NCBI RefSeq assembly: GCF_008932245.1
Contig: NZ_CP034909.1
Location: 186,001-250,000, forward strand
Length of the DNA: 64,000 nt
From: Sinorhizobium alkalisoli
GTDB taxonomy: Bacteria > Pseudomonadota > Alphaproteobacteria > Rhizobiales > Rhizobiaceae
Direction of reading: 5' to 3'
Made by a program: the position numbers and the translations under genes
Shown here: positions 25,908 to 34,778 of the stretch, in pieces
How positions within the stretch are numbered: the first letter of the stretch is position 1
Layout of the letters: every line of letters starts with the position of its first letter
Notes under the pieces: generated by a model
What the model was told of the DNA's origin: nothing
The model's database searches: none
What the model saw: the letters and a program-made list of their open reading frames with translations, nothing else

Positions 25908-26105
25908 CTACGGGCTGTCCTCTTTCCAACTGCCTTCGTCCATATAATGGGTCAGGAGAAAGCCGTATTGCTCAAGCCATTCGCGAATGATGAGGCGGAT
26001 CAACTCGTCTCGCGTCATCTCCAGCTCTTTGCAGGCGGCATCGAGGGCCGGCTCAACATCATCGTAGGCCCTCGTCCGCTGACGCTCCACGCTGGGAAAA
26101 ATCAT
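25908..26105 (-). CDS. Small helical protein, 65 aa (paralogue of 34416-34604)
   Basis: ATG 26105 follows a GGGGG purine run. The 65-residue product has the core MTRDELIRLIIREWLEQYGF near residues 30-49, which matches the core LTREQAISAILENWFASHGY of the small protein at 34416-34604. The pattern TR-(D/E)-x2-I-x2-I-(I/L)-x2-W-x3-(Y/H)-G-(F/Y)-L suggests a shared helix-turn-helix or ribbon-helix-helix-like fold. The function is unknown; DNA binding is only a possibility. Confidence 0.55.
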   Translation of the reverse strand: MIFPSVERQRTRAYDDVEPALDAACKELEMTRDELIRLIIREWLEQYGFLLTHYMDEGSWKEDSP

Positions 26106-26358
26106 GATCGCCCCCTACGCATTACAATCAGGAGCTTCAAGGGTCGCATAGGCGGAGGTGCAGTCAAGGCTTAGTGGCGTCGCCCAATGGGGGTAGGAGA
26201 GCAACGGGTAGACCGATGATGTGGCGCAATTCCATATTAAACCTGGGGGTTGTTGCTATTCAGACCACAAGGGCGCAAGGTCCAACCTTCAGTAGCAATA
26301 TCACGGGCACTACTGCTTGAGGGCTAATTGCCCTAGCCCTCAACGAAAGGAGGACGCC

Positions 26359-26673
26359 ATGTCTTCCACCGTAGACACGATCTCACCTTCCGATAGGCGA
26401 ATGATCCAGTCTGTCTTGGATGACGCTGGCTACGACTCCGGCTTCCTTGCCGAGGACCACCACCTTTTCAACACTGCTGCGCTGCTTGTGACCAAGCTGT
26501 TCCTGGCGGGTGAGGGGTCCCGATCCGGCCTGGCGGCGAAGCTTGAGTATCAATTGGGCAAGGCTGCCAAAAACAGGCGAACCTGCGCATTTTCGCTGCC
26601 GCGCTATGCAATCCAGGGCCTTCCAATCGAGCTACAGTCGCGAAACCTCGCCCAACAAAAAAGGCCGGGCTGA
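26359..26673 (+). CDS. Hypothetical protein, 104 aa
   Basis: A 104-residue soluble protein starting MSSTVDTISPSDRRMIQSVL behind an excellent AAGGAGG, so ATG 26359 is well supported. The first 75 residues form helices (DRRMIQSVLDDAG, FNTAALLVTKLFLAGE, SGLAAKLEYQLGKAA); the end is basic. It resembles small conserved rhizobial hypotheticals that I have no function for. The minus-strand terminator at 26656-26683 overlaps its last codons. Confidence 0.65.
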   Translation: MSSTVDTISPSDRRMIQSVLDDAGYDSGFLAEDHHLFNTAALLVTKLFLAGEGSRSGLAAKLEYQLGKAAKNRRTCAFSLPRYAIQGLPIELQSRNLAQQKRPG

Positions 26674-26683
26674 ACCCGACCTT
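26656..26683 (-). terminator. Rho-independent terminator, leftward
   Basis: On the minus strand AAGGTCGGG, loop TTCAG, CCCGGCCTT, then a run of T. It lies 214 bases downstream of the leftward tRNA-Thr gene, with no other leftward gene between, so it may end that transcript. It overlaps the 3' end of the rightward gene at 26359. Confidence 0.6.
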
Positions 26684-26896
26684 CCGCAGCCGCCTCCCGT
26701 CGCTGCCAGTACATCCGTGGTCAACGACGAGAGGGGCCGTATGGTTTTAATGTAAGCGCTGGTTGAATTTTAATCAAACGGAAATCACAGCGGCGATGCC
26801 GGAGCGGCTGGTGATCAGGCTGTGCCAGGTTTGTGCCACAGGGCTATTCAGGTGGCTGCGCTAGTAGCCGCTAAGGTGCTGTGCGTTGAGAAAAAC

Positions 26897-26971
26897 TGGT
26901 GCTGCTAGAGAGATTTGAACTCTCGGCCTCTCCCTTACCAAGGGAGTGCTCTACCCCTGAGCTATAGCAGC
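26897..26971 (-). tRNA. tRNA-Thr (anticodon GGT), CCA encoded
   Basis: On the minus strand GCTGCTA pairs with TAGCAGC, followed by A and CCA. The anticodon stem CTCCC/GGGAG encloses TTGGTAA, giving anticodon GGT. The T arm has the standard GTTCAAATC loop region. All four arms fold normally. Confidence 0.97.
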
Positions 26972-27239
26972 ATTCGGCGGCTTCGTTGCGAGCCGCATCA
27001 AGCGAGGGGCCTATTGCCATAGCTTGGCGGCAAGCGCAAGCAGCATTTCGAAGTTTTTGGTCCGGCTTGGCGGGCGGGCTGTCGCACCGTCCTGCGGACA
27101 GCCGAAGGGGGCGCACGGTTTCAATGTCTTAGCCTTGAGGTGGAGAGGGAAACCGGTCTCGCCGCATTCTAGGACTCGGCGCTGCTGGAGAGCGCCTTGC
27201 CGCTTCCGGACGTCGCGGTTTTGCGCTAATCCAGAATAC

Positions 27240-27452
27240 ATGCAGAACGATGACGACAAGGAGCGCGCACCGGGCTCAAAAAGCGGTGCGCAGGCACCGG
27301 CGAGCGGGGCGGAGGTGCGGCGTAAGCGGCTGGCGAAGAACCTGCGCGACAATCTCCAGCGCCGCAAGCAGCAGGCGCGCGCGCGTCGGGCAGGAGCGGC
27401 CGACGAGACGACCGGATTGCCTGCCGCAAAAACGGACGAATCGGAAGATTAG
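27240..27452 (+). CDS. Small basic protein upstream of murA, 70 aa
   Basis: A 70-residue very polar protein starting at ATG 27240. The centre, VRRKRLAKNLRDNLQRRKQQ, is a strongly basic helix; both ends are acidic and disordered. Similar short Lys/Arg-rich proteins (RLAxNLRxNLxRRK pattern) often precede murA in alphaproteobacteria, which supports a real gene although no clear Shine-Dalgarno is seen. The next gene, murA, starts 165 bases downstream. The function is unknown. Confidence 0.6.
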   Translation: MQNDDDKERAPGSKSGAQAPASGAEVRRKRLAKNLRDNLQRRKQQARARRAGAADETTGLPAAKTDESED

Positions 27453-27617
27453 GTCCCTGTCCGGCGGTGAGTGGCGCAAAATTTGTGCGTTCTCGCGGTT
27501 TCCGGCATTCAACTTGCACTTCAAGGCACTTCTATTTTCACGGCATCTCCACTAAGAGACGCGCTTTAGCAACACTGGAATTTTGGAAAGGCGGGCGGCG
27601 CCCGTGCAAGAGGTCTC

Positions 27618-28910
27618 ATGGATCGCATCAGGATCGTAGGCGGAAACGAACTTCATGGGGTCATCCCCATTTCCGGCGCCAAGAACGCCGCTTTGCCGCT
27701 GATGATCGCGTCGCTTTTGACCGATGATACGCTGACTTTGGAAAACGTGCCGCATCTTGCCGACGTCGAGCAGCTGATCCGCATCCTCGGCAATCATGGC
27801 GCCGACATTTCCGTCAACGGCCGGCGCGAGCGTCAGGGCGAGAGCTATGCCCGCACGATCCATTTTACCAGCCGCAACATCGTATCGACGACGGCGCCCT
27901 ATGAGCTGGTTTCCAAGATGCGCGCGAGCTTCTGGGTCATCGGTCCGCTGCTTGCCCGCGAAGGCAAGGCGCGCGTCTCGCTGCCCGGCGGCTGCGCCAT
28001 CGGCACCCGACCGGTGGATCTCTTCATCGAAGGGCTGACGGCGCTTGGAGCCGAGATCGAGATCGATGGCGGTTACGTCAACGCCAAGGCGCCGGAAGGC
28101 GGGCTTCTCGGCGGGCGCTATGTCTTCCCGAAAGTTTCCGTCGGGGCGACGCATGTGCTGATGATGGCGGCGACGCTTGCCAACGGCACGACCGTCATCG
28201 GCAATGCCGCGCGCGAACCGGAAGTGGCCGATCTTGCCCGCTGCCTCAACGCCATGGGGGCCAGGATTTCCGGCCACGGCACGAGCACGATCACGATCGA
28301 GGGCGTGCGCTCGCTGTCCGGCGCCCGCCATCGCGTGCTGCCTGACCGCATCGAAACCGGAACCTACGCCATGGCCGTGGCGATGGCCGGCGGCGACGTC
28401 ATTCTCGAGGATACCGAGGCAAGCCTACTCGACACGGCGCTCGAGGCGATCCGCCGCGCGGGTGCCGAGATCAGCGAGACCAACAGCGGTATCCGGATCG
28501 TCCGCAACGGCGCCGGCATCCGCCCCGTCGACATCGTCACCGATCCCTTCCCGGGATTCCCGACCGACCTTCAGGCGCAGTTCATGGGGCTGATGACCAA
28601 ATCTACCGGCGTCTCCCACATCACCGAAACGATTTTCGAGAACCGCTTCATGCATGTGCAGGAGTTGGCGCGCCTCGGCGCGAAGATCTCGCTCTCCGGC
28701 CAGACGGCGAAAATCGAGGGGGTCAGCCGGCTGAAAGGGGCGCCGGTCATGGCGACGGACCTGCGTGCCTCCGTCTCGCTCGTCATTGCCGGGCTTGCGG
28801 CGGAAGGCGAGACCGTGGTCTCGCGCGTCTATCATCTTGATCGCGGTTTCGAGCGGCTCGAGGAAAAACTGACGCGCTGCGGCGCCCATGTGGAGCGGGT
28901 CAGCGACTGA
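27618..28910 (+). CDS. murA: UDP-N-acetylglucosamine 1-carboxyvinyltransferase MurA
   Basis: It catalyses the first committed step of peptidoglycan precursor synthesis, adding enolpyruvate from PEP to UDP-GlcNAc. The 430-residue protein has the usual EPSP-synthase-type double domain: N-terminal [20 protein letters not shown], the catalytic loop [12 protein letters not shown] with Cys126 (the fosfomycin-reactive cysteine), and the later [15 protein letters not shown] and [10 protein letters not shown] motifs. Its length is normal and the start is standard. A hairpin GAAACCG-TTG-CGGTTTC (28927-28943) and a RIME-like repeat follow. Confidence 0.97.
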   Translation: MDRIRIVGGNELHGVIPISGAKNAALPLMIASLLTDDTLTLENVPHLADVEQLIRILGNHGADISVNGRRERQGESYARTIHFTSRNIVSTTAPYELVSKMRASFWVIGPLLAREGKARVSLPGGCAIGTRPVDLFIEGLTALGAEIEIDGGYVNAKAPEGGLLGGRYVFPKVSVGATHVLMMAATLANGTTVIGNAAREPEVADLARCLNAMGARISGHGTSTITIEGVRSLSGARHRVLPDRIETGTYAMAVAMAGGDVILEDTEASLLDTALEAIRRAGAEISETNSGIRIVRNGAGIRPVDIVTDPFPGFPTDLQAQFMGLMTKSTGVSHITETIFENRFMHVQELARLGAKISLSGQTAKIEGVSRLKGAPVMATDLRASVSLVIAGLAAEGETVVSRVYHLDRGFERLEEKLTRCGAHVERVSD

Positions 28911-28987
28911 TTTCCAGCTCCGCACTGAAACCGTTGCGGTTTCGAGCGCGACGTCCTATGTCCTTGGCGGTTGCGGCGCCAAAGACG

Positions 28988-29080
28988 CTACAGCGCCGCG
29001 CGTCGTCTCAGACGCGCAAAATCGCCGTAGCACTTTGAGTTGCTGCATGTTCCTCGTCCTTGATCGGGGACGGAGACAGG
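28988..29080 (+). repeat. RIME-like interspersed element between murA and DUF2948 gene
   Basis: CTACAGCGCCGCGCGTCG with CAGACGCGCAAAATCGCC(G)TAG, the link CACTTTGAGTTGCTGCATG, then a diverged second arm (CCTCGTCC with GGGGACGGAG). Confidence 0.75.
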
Positions 29081-29100
29081 CGGTAAGCGAAGAAACAGGG

Positions 29101-29550
29101 ATGGGTGGCATGGATGCTTTGAAACTGCTGGCACTCGACGAGGAGGACCTGGGCGTCGTTTCCGCGCATGTGCAGGACGCAGTCTTCAAGGTGGGCGGCA
29201 TGGTCTATGACCCGCGCCGCGGCCAATTCTCCCTGGTGATCAATCGTTTCGTTTGGGAAAAGGTAGCGGGTGGCCGCCGCAGCTTCGAACGGCGCCGGTC
29301 CGTCCTGCTTTTCAAGCGCATTACCGCCGTTCGCTCGCTCGGCTTCGACCGCAACGACGCGGAAACGGTTCTCGACCTTCTCGCCCTGCGCTTTTCGCAA
29401 AAGGAGGAAGGGCCGGAAGGAACGATCGAATTCGTACTCGCCGGTGCCGCGTCCATTGCGCTTGATGTCGAATGCATCGAGGTGCAGCTTGCCGATACAG
29501 GCGGCGCCTGGGAAACGGCCTTCAAGCCGCGCCACCCCGAGGGCGTCTGA
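29101..29550 (+). CDS. DUF2948 family protein
   Basis: A 149-residue cytoplasmic protein of unknown function, found in alphaproteobacteria upstream of hisD. The N-terminal DALKLLALDEEDLGVVSAHVQDAVFKVG is typical of DUF2948, followed by FSLVINRFVWEK, RRRSVLLFKRITAVRSLGFDR and a C-terminal beta segment (LDVECIEVQLADTGGAWET). ATG 29101 or 29110 may be used. It is 35 bases before hisD and is likely cotranscribed with it, the UPF0262 gene and the phosphatase gene. Confidence 0.88.
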   Translation: MGGMDALKLLALDEEDLGVVSAHVQDAVFKVGGMVYDPRRGQFSLVINRFVWEKVAGGRRSFERRRSVLLFKRITAVRSLGFDRNDAETVLDLLALRFSQKEEGPEGTIEFVLAGAASIALDVECIEVQLADTGGAWETAFKPRHPEGV

Positions 29551-29585
29551 GCGCACCGCCAGCCATCATTAAAAGGATCAACGCA

Positions 29586-30890
29586 TTGGCAATCAGGCTG
29601 AACTATCTCGATGCGAGCTTCGAACGCGAGTTCGCCGCCTTCCTGACGACGAAGCGGGAGGTCTCCGAGGACGTAAACGCCGCCGTGCACGCCATTATCA
29701 CTGACGTCCGGGCGCGGGGCGACGCGGCGCTTGCCGACTATTCGGCCCGCTTCGACGGCCTTGATTTCGCAAAGACCGGCATGGCGGTCACGGCGGCAGA
29801 AGTCGACGCGGCGATCGATGCGGTCGAGCCGGAGGTCCTCGGCGCGCTGAAGGTCGCCGCAACCCGGATCGAGGCGCATCACCGCCGGCAATTGCCGAAG
29901 GACGACCTCTATGAGGATGCGATGGGCGTCGGTCTCGGCTCGCGCTGGACGGCGATCGATGCGGTCGGCCTCTATGTTCCGGGCGGCACGGCGAGCTATC
30001 CGAGCTCGGTGCTGATGAACGCGCTGCCGGCGAGGGTCGCCGGCGTGCCGCGGATCGTCATGGTCGTGCCTGCAAGCGGCGGCGCCATCAATCCGGCGGT
30101 TCTCGCGGCCGCGCGGCTGGCCGGCGTCGAGGAAATCTACCGCATCGGCGGCGCTCAGGCGGTCGCGGCTCTTGCCTATGGCACCGAGTCGATCGCCCCG
30201 GTGGCGAAGATCGTCGGGCCGGGCAATGCGTACGTCGCGGCGGCGAAGCGCCAGGTTTTCGGCACGGTCGGCATCGATATGATCGCCGGTCCCTCGGAAG
30301 TGCTGGTGATCGCCGATGGCGACAACGATCCGGACTGGATCGCCGCCGACCTGCTTGCCCAGGCCGAGCACGATCCCGGCGCGCAGGCGATCCTGATCAC
30401 CGACGATGCCGCTTTCGCGGATGCGGTCGAAATGGCGGTCGAACGGCAGCTGAAGACATTGCCGCGGGCCGAGACGGCGATGGCAAGCTGGCGCGATTTC
30501 GGCGGCGTCATCCTGGTGCCGGATCTCGAAAAGGCGGTGCCGCTCGCCAATCGCATCGCGGCGGAACATCTAGAGCTGGCAATCACCGATCCGGATGCGA
30601 TGGTGCCGAAGATCCGAAATGCCGGCGCGATCTTCATCGGCCGCCACACGCCGGAAGTCATCGGCGACTATGTCGGCGGCTCCAATCACGTGCTTCCGAC
30701 GGCGCGCTCCGCCCGCTTCTCCTCCGGCCTTGGCGTGCTCGATTATATGAAGCGGACCTCGATCCTGCGACTTGGCCCCGATCAGTTGCGCGGCCTCGGT
30801 CCGGCGGCGATCGCGCTCGCGCAATCCGAAGGGCTCGAGGCTCACGCCCGCTCGGTCGCCATCCGCCTCAATCTCGGGGGAGAGGGATGA
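29586..30890 (+). CDS. hisD: Histidinol dehydrogenase HisD
   Basis: It oxidises L-histidinol to histidine with NAD, the last step of histidine synthesis. The 434-residue protein shows [22 protein letters not shown], the signature [18 protein letters not shown] near residue 210, [11 protein letters not shown], zinc ligand region [10 protein letters not shown], and the HLELA and GGSNHVLPT motifs. The start is a TTG at 29586, preceded by AAAAGGA, because MurA-to-HisD spacing and family N-termini ([12 protein letters not shown]) begin there. It overlaps the next gene by ATGA. Confidence 0.95.
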   Translation: MAIRLNYLDASFEREFAAFLTTKREVSEDVNAAVHAIITDVRARGDAALADYSARFDGLDFAKTGMAVTAAEVDAAIDAVEPEVLGALKVAATRIEAHHRRQLPKDDLYEDAMGVGLGSRWTAIDAVGLYVPGGTASYPSSVLMNALPARVAGVPRIVMVVPASGGAINPAVLAAARLAGVEEIYRIGGAQAVAALAYGTESIAPVAKIVGPGNAYVAAAKRQVFGTVGIDMIAGPSEVLVIADGDNDPDWIAADLLAQAEHDPGAQAILITDDAAFADAVEMAVERQLKTLPRAETAMASWRDFGGVILVPDLEKAVPLANRIAAEHLELAITDPDAMVPKIRNAGAIFIGRHTPEVIGDYVGGSNHVLPTARSARFSSGLGVLDYMKRTSILRLGPDQLRGLGPAAIALAQSEGLEAHARSVAIRLNLGGEG

Positions 30891-31363
30891 GGGCCGATCG
30901 CAACTTGCGCCTTTGCGACATCGTACTGGACGAGACGATCGGACGCTCGACGCCGGACGTGGAGCACGAGCGCGCGGTTGCGATCTTCGATCTCCTCGAA
31001 GAAAACCTGTTCGAACCCCTCGGCCATCCCGGCGGCCCCTATAGGCTCAATCTGTCGCTGGTCGACTCGAAGCTGGTTTTTGCCATCTCGACCGATGGCG
31101 GCGAGCCGGTCGCCACCCATATTCTGTCGCTCACGCCCTTTCGGCGGATCGTGAAGGACTATTTCCTGATCTGCGAGAGCTATTACGAGGCGATCCGTTC
31201 GGCGACGCCAAGCCAGATCGAAGCGATCGACATGGGACGGCGCGGCATCCACAACGAAGGCTCGCAGACGCTGATGGATCGCCTGTCGGGCAAGATCCGG
31301 CTGGATTTCGACACGGCGCGCCGGCTTTTCACGCTCGTCTGTGTGCTCTATTGGCGCGGCTAG
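30887..31363 (+). CDS. UPF0262 family protein
   Basis: A 158-residue conserved alphaproteobacterial protein of unknown function, translationally coupled to hisD through an ATGA overlap. Recognisable family features are [24 protein letters not shown] at the N-terminus, [29 protein letters not shown] in the middle and [16 protein letters not shown] near the end. No signal or membrane segment is present. Position in the hisD operon is conserved in rhizobia as far as I recall. Confidence 0.9.
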   Translation: MRADRNLRLCDIVLDETIGRSTPDVEHERAVAIFDLLEENLFEPLGHPGGPYRLNLSLVDSKLVFAISTDGGEPVATHILSLTPFRRIVKDYFLICESYYEAIRSATPSQIEAIDMGRRGIHNEGSQTLMDRLSGKIRLDFDTARRLFTLVCVLYWRG

Positions 31364-31373
31364 AGGGGTGGAC

Positions 31374-31841
31374 ATGAGTGGGATCGTCTTGCACGATTTT
31401 AAGACGCCCCGTTCGATTCTCTTCATGTGCGGCATGAATGCGATCCGTTCGCCTATGGCCGAGGCGCTTGCGAGGGCGGCACTGCCGAAGGGAACCTATG
31501 TCGCTTCCGCGGGCGTCCGCCACGGCGAGCGCGATCCTTTCGTCGACGTCGTGCTGGAAGAGGTGGGGTTGACGATCGGCCGCCATCAGCCGCGCACGCT
31601 TGACGAACTCGAAGACGACTATTTCGACCTGATCGTCACGCTGGCGCCGGAGGCGCACCACCTGGCGCTCGAATTGACGCGCTCGATGGCCGTCGACGTG
31701 GTATATTGGCCGACGCCCGATCCGACGGTTGCGACCGGCACGCGCGATCAGATCGTCGGCGCCTATCGGGCGGTACGCGACCATCTGGCGGGGTTGATCG
31801 CCAGCCGGTTGACCGGCCAAAGCCTCCGCAAGGGTGCCTGA
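31374..31841 (+). CDS. Low-molecular-weight protein-tyrosine-phosphatase-like protein
   Basis: A 155-residue cytoplasmic phosphatase of the LMW-PTP/arsenate reductase fold. The P-loop MCGMNAIRSPMAEAL gives the C-x5-R-S signature (Cys19, Arg25) and the general-acid region is WPTPDPT near residue 110. ATG 31374 follows AGAGGGGTGG; upstream in-frame codons overlap the previous gene. The substrate is unknown: tyrosine phosphate, arsenate or another phospho-protein are all possible. It is 10 bases after the UPF0262 gene and so the last gene of the hisD operon. Confidence 0.9.
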   Translation: MSGIVLHDFKTPRSILFMCGMNAIRSPMAEALARAALPKGTYVASAGVRHGERDPFVDVVLEEVGLTIGRHQPRTLDELEDDYFDLIVTLAPEAHHLALELTRSMAVDVVYWPTPDPTVATGTRDQIVGAYRAVRDHLAGLIASRLTGQSLRKGA

Positions 31842-31988
31842 CCGATACCGGTTGCGACACGGCAAAATTGCGGAAAAAGCGGCATCAAGGCGGGTTCACA
31901 AACCCGTGGCGATTGTGTAGTTTCCGGCCAAATTTTTCGACGGATGCGTGGCGCATCCGCGAATGAACGCGAGAAAGAACAACCCTGC

Positions 31989-32207
31989 ATGGCGAAAGAA
32001 GAAGTCCTCGAATTTCCGGGCGTGGTCACCGAATTGCTTCCCAACGCGACCTTCCGCGTGAAGCTTGAGAACGAGCATGAGATCATCGCCCATACGGCGG
32101 GCCGTATGCGCAAGAACCGTATCCGGGTTCTGGCGGGCGACAAGGTGCTCGTCGAGATGACCCCGTACGACCTGACCAAGGGTCGCATCACCTACCGCTT
32201 CAAGTAA
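31989..32207 (+). CDS. infA: Translation initiation factor IF-1
   Basis: A 72-residue S1/OB-fold protein that binds the ribosomal A site during initiation. The sequence [19 protein letters not shown], then [26 protein letters not shown] and [13 protein letters not shown] is a textbook IF-1. ATG 31989 gives the normal length. It precedes maf and yacG on the same strand, a common alphaproteobacterial grouping. An inverted repeat GCGGGTT-CACA-AACCCGT lies in the upstream gap near 31893. Confidence 0.97.
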   Translation: MAKEEVLEFPGVVTELLPNATFRVKLENEHEIIAHTAGRMRKNRIRVLAGDKVLVEMTPYDLTKGRITYRFK

Positions 32208-32261
32208 GCCCTTTTCCAGCAGGTTCAGCGCGAGAGCGCCCACCCGGTACTTCACGGCTCG

Positions 32262-32882
32262 ATGACAGTGACCCAGAAACTGATATTGGCGTCCGGATCG
32301 CCGCGTCGTGTCGAACTTCTGGCGCAGGCCGGGATCGAGCCCGCGCGGCTGCTCCCGATGGATCTCGACGAGACGCCCAAGCGCGCCGAGCATCCGCGCT
32401 CGCTGGCGCGCCGGCTGTCCACCGAGAAGGCCAAAGCGGCGCTGGCGGCGATCAAGGGCGAGGCGGACTGGCAGGGCAGCTATATACTGGCGGCCGACAC
32501 CGTCGTCTGCGTCGGCCGCCGGATTCTGCCCAAGCCTGAGCTGGTCGGCGAAGCGTCGAGCGCCCTCCACCTTCTCTCCGGCCGCAGCCACCGCGTCTAT
32601 ACCGGCATCTGCCTCGTTACGCCGGATCGCACGCTGCGCCAGAAGGTCGTCGACACGAAGGTGCGCTTCAAGCGGCTTACCGGCCTCGACATCGAGAGCT
32701 ATCTCGCCTCCGGGCAATGGCGCGGCAAGGCCGGCGGTTACGGCATCCAGGGCATTGCCGGCAGTTTCGTCGTCAAGCTCGTCGGATCCTATTCCAATGT
32801 GGTAGGATTGCCGCTGTACGAGACGGTCAATCTGCTCGTCGGCGAGGGCTATGAGGTTCACAACAGCTGGATGGAAGGCTGA
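32262..32882 (+). CDS. maf: Maf nucleoside triphosphate pyrophosphatase (YhdE-like)
   Basis: A 206-residue house-cleaning pyrophosphatase. The N-terminal [13 protein letters not shown] gives the S-x-S-P-R-R signature, ILAADTVV the ADT motif, and [15 protein letters not shown] the downstream segment that in Maf proteins of the dTTP/UTP type binds base and metal. It would remove non-canonical or excess pyrimidine nucleotides. It lies 54 bases after infA and 4 bases before yacG, so the three are probably one operon. Confidence 0.93.
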   Translation: MTVTQKLILASGSPRRVELLAQAGIEPARLLPMDLDETPKRAEHPRSLARRLSTEKAKAALAAIKGEADWQGSYILAADTVVCVGRRILPKPELVGEASSALHLLSGRSHRVYTGICLVTPDRTLRQKVVDTKVRFKRLTGLDIESYLASGQWRGKAGGYGIQGIAGSFVVKLVGSYSNVVGLPLYETVNLLVGEGYEVHNSWMEG

Positions 32883-32886
32883 GCAA

Positions 32887-33099
32887 GTGAGCGGCGCTGG
32901 CAAGAAGAACGGCTCGAACGTCGAGCCCCTGCGCGCACCGCGTCCCTGCCCGGAATGTGGTCGTCCGTCGGCGCGTGAGCACTATCCCTTCTGCTCCGAG
33001 CGCTGCCGCAACATAGACCTCAACCGCTGGCTTTCCGGCTCCTACGCAATTCCTGTGGCCGACGACGAGTCGAAGGCCGACGACGGCGACGATCGCTAG
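32887..33099 (+). CDS. yacG: DNA gyrase inhibitor YacG, zinc-binding
   Basis: A 70-residue zinc protein with C-x2-C (CPECGRPS) and C-x3-C (FCSERCRN) followed by [14 protein letters not shown], the YacG signature. It binds GyrB and inhibits gyrase in E. coli. The GTG start at 32887 is chosen because it follows GGAAGG near the end of maf; upstream in-frame residues belong to maf in another frame. The tail is acidic. Confidence 0.92.
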   Translation: MSGAGKKNGSNVEPLRAPRPCPECGRPSAREHYPFCSERCRNIDLNRWLSGSYAIPVADDESKADDGDDR

Positions 33100-33266
33100 A
33101 AGTGGCGAGCGGGCGAGCGGTTCCAAACGTCTGCCCAGGGCACCGGCGGTGTGCCTTCCCAGTCGGCCGAGGGGGCGACGGCCCCGCGCGATCCTCCTGA
33201 ATCCCTTGGCTTTTCGCGGCTTTTTCACCGCACGCCAGATTCCTTCAAAAAAGAGTCATTTGGTGC

Positions 33267-33294
33267 TGGACACCGCCGAACAAGATGTTATAAC
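33267..33294 (+). promoter_or_regulatory. Promoter of tRNA-Phe
   Basis: TGGACA (33267-33272), 16-base spacer, TATAAC (33289-33294). A start near 33301 would give a leader of about 68 bases before the mature tRNA. Confidence 0.6.
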
Positions 33295-33368
33295 CCCGCT
33301 CGCTTCCGGCGGCGAACCAAGCGCCCCGGCGGTTTCTCGAAGAAGCCGTTGCCTCACAGGCAAAAAAT

Positions 33369-33444
33369 GCCCGGATAGCTCAGTTGGTAGAGCAGCGGAT
33401 TGAAAATCCGCGTGTCGGTGGTTCGAATCCGCCTCCGGGCACCA
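33369..33444 (+). tRNA. tRNA-Phe (anticodon GAA), CCA encoded
   Basis: Acceptor GCCCGGA pairs with TCCGGGC, then A and CCA. The anticodon stem GCGGA/TCCGC encloses TTGAAAA, giving GAA. The D and T arms (GGTTCGAATCC) are standard. Confidence 0.98.
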
Positions 33445-33514
33445 TTTTACCAGTTTCCGATCTTTGAGATGCAAACAATCGTCCACGCGTTGCGTGCGCG
33501 GCGTGAGCCATGAC

Positions 33515-33600
33515 AATCGGAACCGTTTTTCGGAATGTTCGGTGCGCAGTTCAAGAGGGTTACAGCGCCTTTGCGCGTCTGAAAGGACGCGCGGCGCTGT
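33515..33600 (-). repeat. RIME-related repeat with extended flank
   Basis: AATCGGAACCG, then a CGGAATG spacer, GTGCGCAGTTCAAGAG, TTACAGCGCCTTTGCGCGTC and GGACGCGCGGCGCTGT. The same extended arrangement recurs at 59753-59843. The terminal hairpin may also end the tRNA-Phe transcript. Confidence 0.7.
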
Positions 33601-33737
33601 CATCCTCATTGGCAAGGTGACTTCTTAACCAACTTGCCGGAAAATTCCCGATATTGGGGTGAGGAGCGGGTCGGTCGGCGGCCCGGAAACAGGCCCGCGA
33701 TTATCATTCGACGGAAGGCGCGGGCGGGGCGAGGAAA

Positions 33738-33824
33738 ATGGCCAAGCACATGATGAAGATGCTGATGAGCATCATTGCCGCGCTGTCGCTCGGCTCGCTC
33801 ATGGTCCTGGTCGCCGTGCTCTGA
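33738..33824 (+). CDS. Very small hydrophobic protein, 28 aa
   Basis: ATG 33738 behind GAGG opens a 28-residue frame ending TGA 33822-33824. The product starts with basic and Met-rich MAKHMMKMLM and continues as one membrane helix, SIIAALSLGSLMVLVAVL. Either a free signal-like peptide or a real membrane microprotein; no homologue is known to me. The gap around it shows no other gene. Confidence 0.4.
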   Translation: MAKHMMKMLMSIIAALSLGSLMVLVAVL

Positions 33825-33871
33825 ATGCCGACGGGCCGCTGTGATTACACACCGCCTTTGCAGCCGATTGT

Positions 33872-34333
33872 TCAAATCTCCGAGACGTCGATCCACTCCG
33901 CCCCGATCAATTCCGCCATGCGGTACGGGTTGATATGCACCGCGGCATTTACGGCGCCTGCGGCGGGCACCACCAGGTCGAAGGCCTTGAGGGATTCGTC
34001 GCAGTAAACGCTGTGCGGCCGGACGAGGCCGAAGGGGCAGACGCCGCCGACCGGATGGCCGGTCTCGGCTTCCACTTCGTCGAGACCGAGCATGCGTGCC
34101 TTGGCACCGAAGCGGGCCTTATATTTCTTATTGTCGAGGCGTGCATCCCCGCGGGTGACGATCAGGATCACATCATCGCCGACCCGAAGCGCCAGCGTTT
34201 TGGCGATCTGCGCCGGCTCGACGCCGTGGCCCTCTGCCGCGAGCGCCACAGTCGCTGTGCTCTGCTTGAGTTCGATGACGTTGATGTCAGGGGCATTCCT
34301 GGAAAAGAATGCTTTCACCGAGTCGAGGCTCAT
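33872..34333 (-). CDS. YbaK/EbsC-type aminoacyl-tRNA deacylase
   Basis: A 153-residue protein of the YbaK/ProX editing family, which clears mischarged tRNA such as Cys-tRNA-Pro in trans. Starting at ATG 34333 (MSLDSVKAFFSRNAPDINV), it shows AQIAKTLALRVGDDVILIVTRGDARLDNKKY, the substrate-binding lysine segment, then GHPVGGVCPFGL, the GxxPG-like loop, and AGAVNAAVHINPYRMAEL. The longer open frame upstream is rejected because it has no family similarity. The exact tRNA substrate cannot be read from sequence. Confidence 0.88.
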   Translation of the reverse strand: MSLDSVKAFFSRNAPDINVIELKQSTATVALAAEGHGVEPAQIAKTLALRVGDDVILIVTRGDARLDNKKYKARFGAKARMLGLDEVEAETGHPVGGVCPFGLVRPHSVYCDESLKAFDLVVPAAGAVNAAVHINPYRMAELIGAEWIDVSEI

Positions 34334-34415
34334 GACGGACGATCTATTCTGTGATTGGCAATAGGGAGAGCGGCGGCAGAGCGGCACGCCGGCAGCTTTC
34401 GCAAATGCCAATCTT

Positions 34416-34604
34416 TCAGTCGTCGTTCGATGCGTCAAGCTCTTCCGGACGTAGCCCCTCCTGCTGCGGGGGCAGATAGCCATGGCTCGCAAACCAGTTC
34501 TCGAGGATCGCAGAGATCGCCTGCTCGCGCGTCAGGCTGCCCTGATGATCGTTGACATAGGTCTGAAGTGCGATTTCGATCTTATCGGCATAGAATTCGG
34601 TCAT
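34416..34604 (-). CDS. Small helical protein, 62 aa (paralogue of 25908-26105)
   Basis: ATG 34604 has a strong GGAGGG upstream. The 62-residue product starts MTEFYADKIEIALQTYVNDH and contains LTREQAISAILENWFASHGY, the core shared with the small protein at 25908-26105, then an acidic tail. It lies 82 bases upstream of the YbaK-type gene on the same strand. The function is unknown; the core could be a helix-turn-helix. Confidence 0.6.
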   Translation of the reverse strand: MTEFYADKIEIALQTYVNDHQGSLTREQAISAILENWFASHGYLPPQQEGLRPEELDASNDD

Positions 34605-34778
34605 CTTTCCCTCCGCTCATGCGTTGCGGCGGTGATCCGCGCCTTGGGCGCCTTTCATGCAGCAGCGCGAATCTCTCCAGCGTGCCGGTCAGGCGCAGGA
34701 GATCGCTGTCGTGTCTCTACCTCCTGATTTGGTGTCTGGATCGAACCTATCCAAGGGATGGTGCAGGGGCATCGATCA

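Noticed and set aside
26750..26896. Possible phage integrase remnant or attachment site next to tRNA-Thr
   Set aside because: A short repeated TGTGCCA pattern looked suggestive, but no duplicated tRNA 3' end, integrase frame or element boundary is visible in the window.
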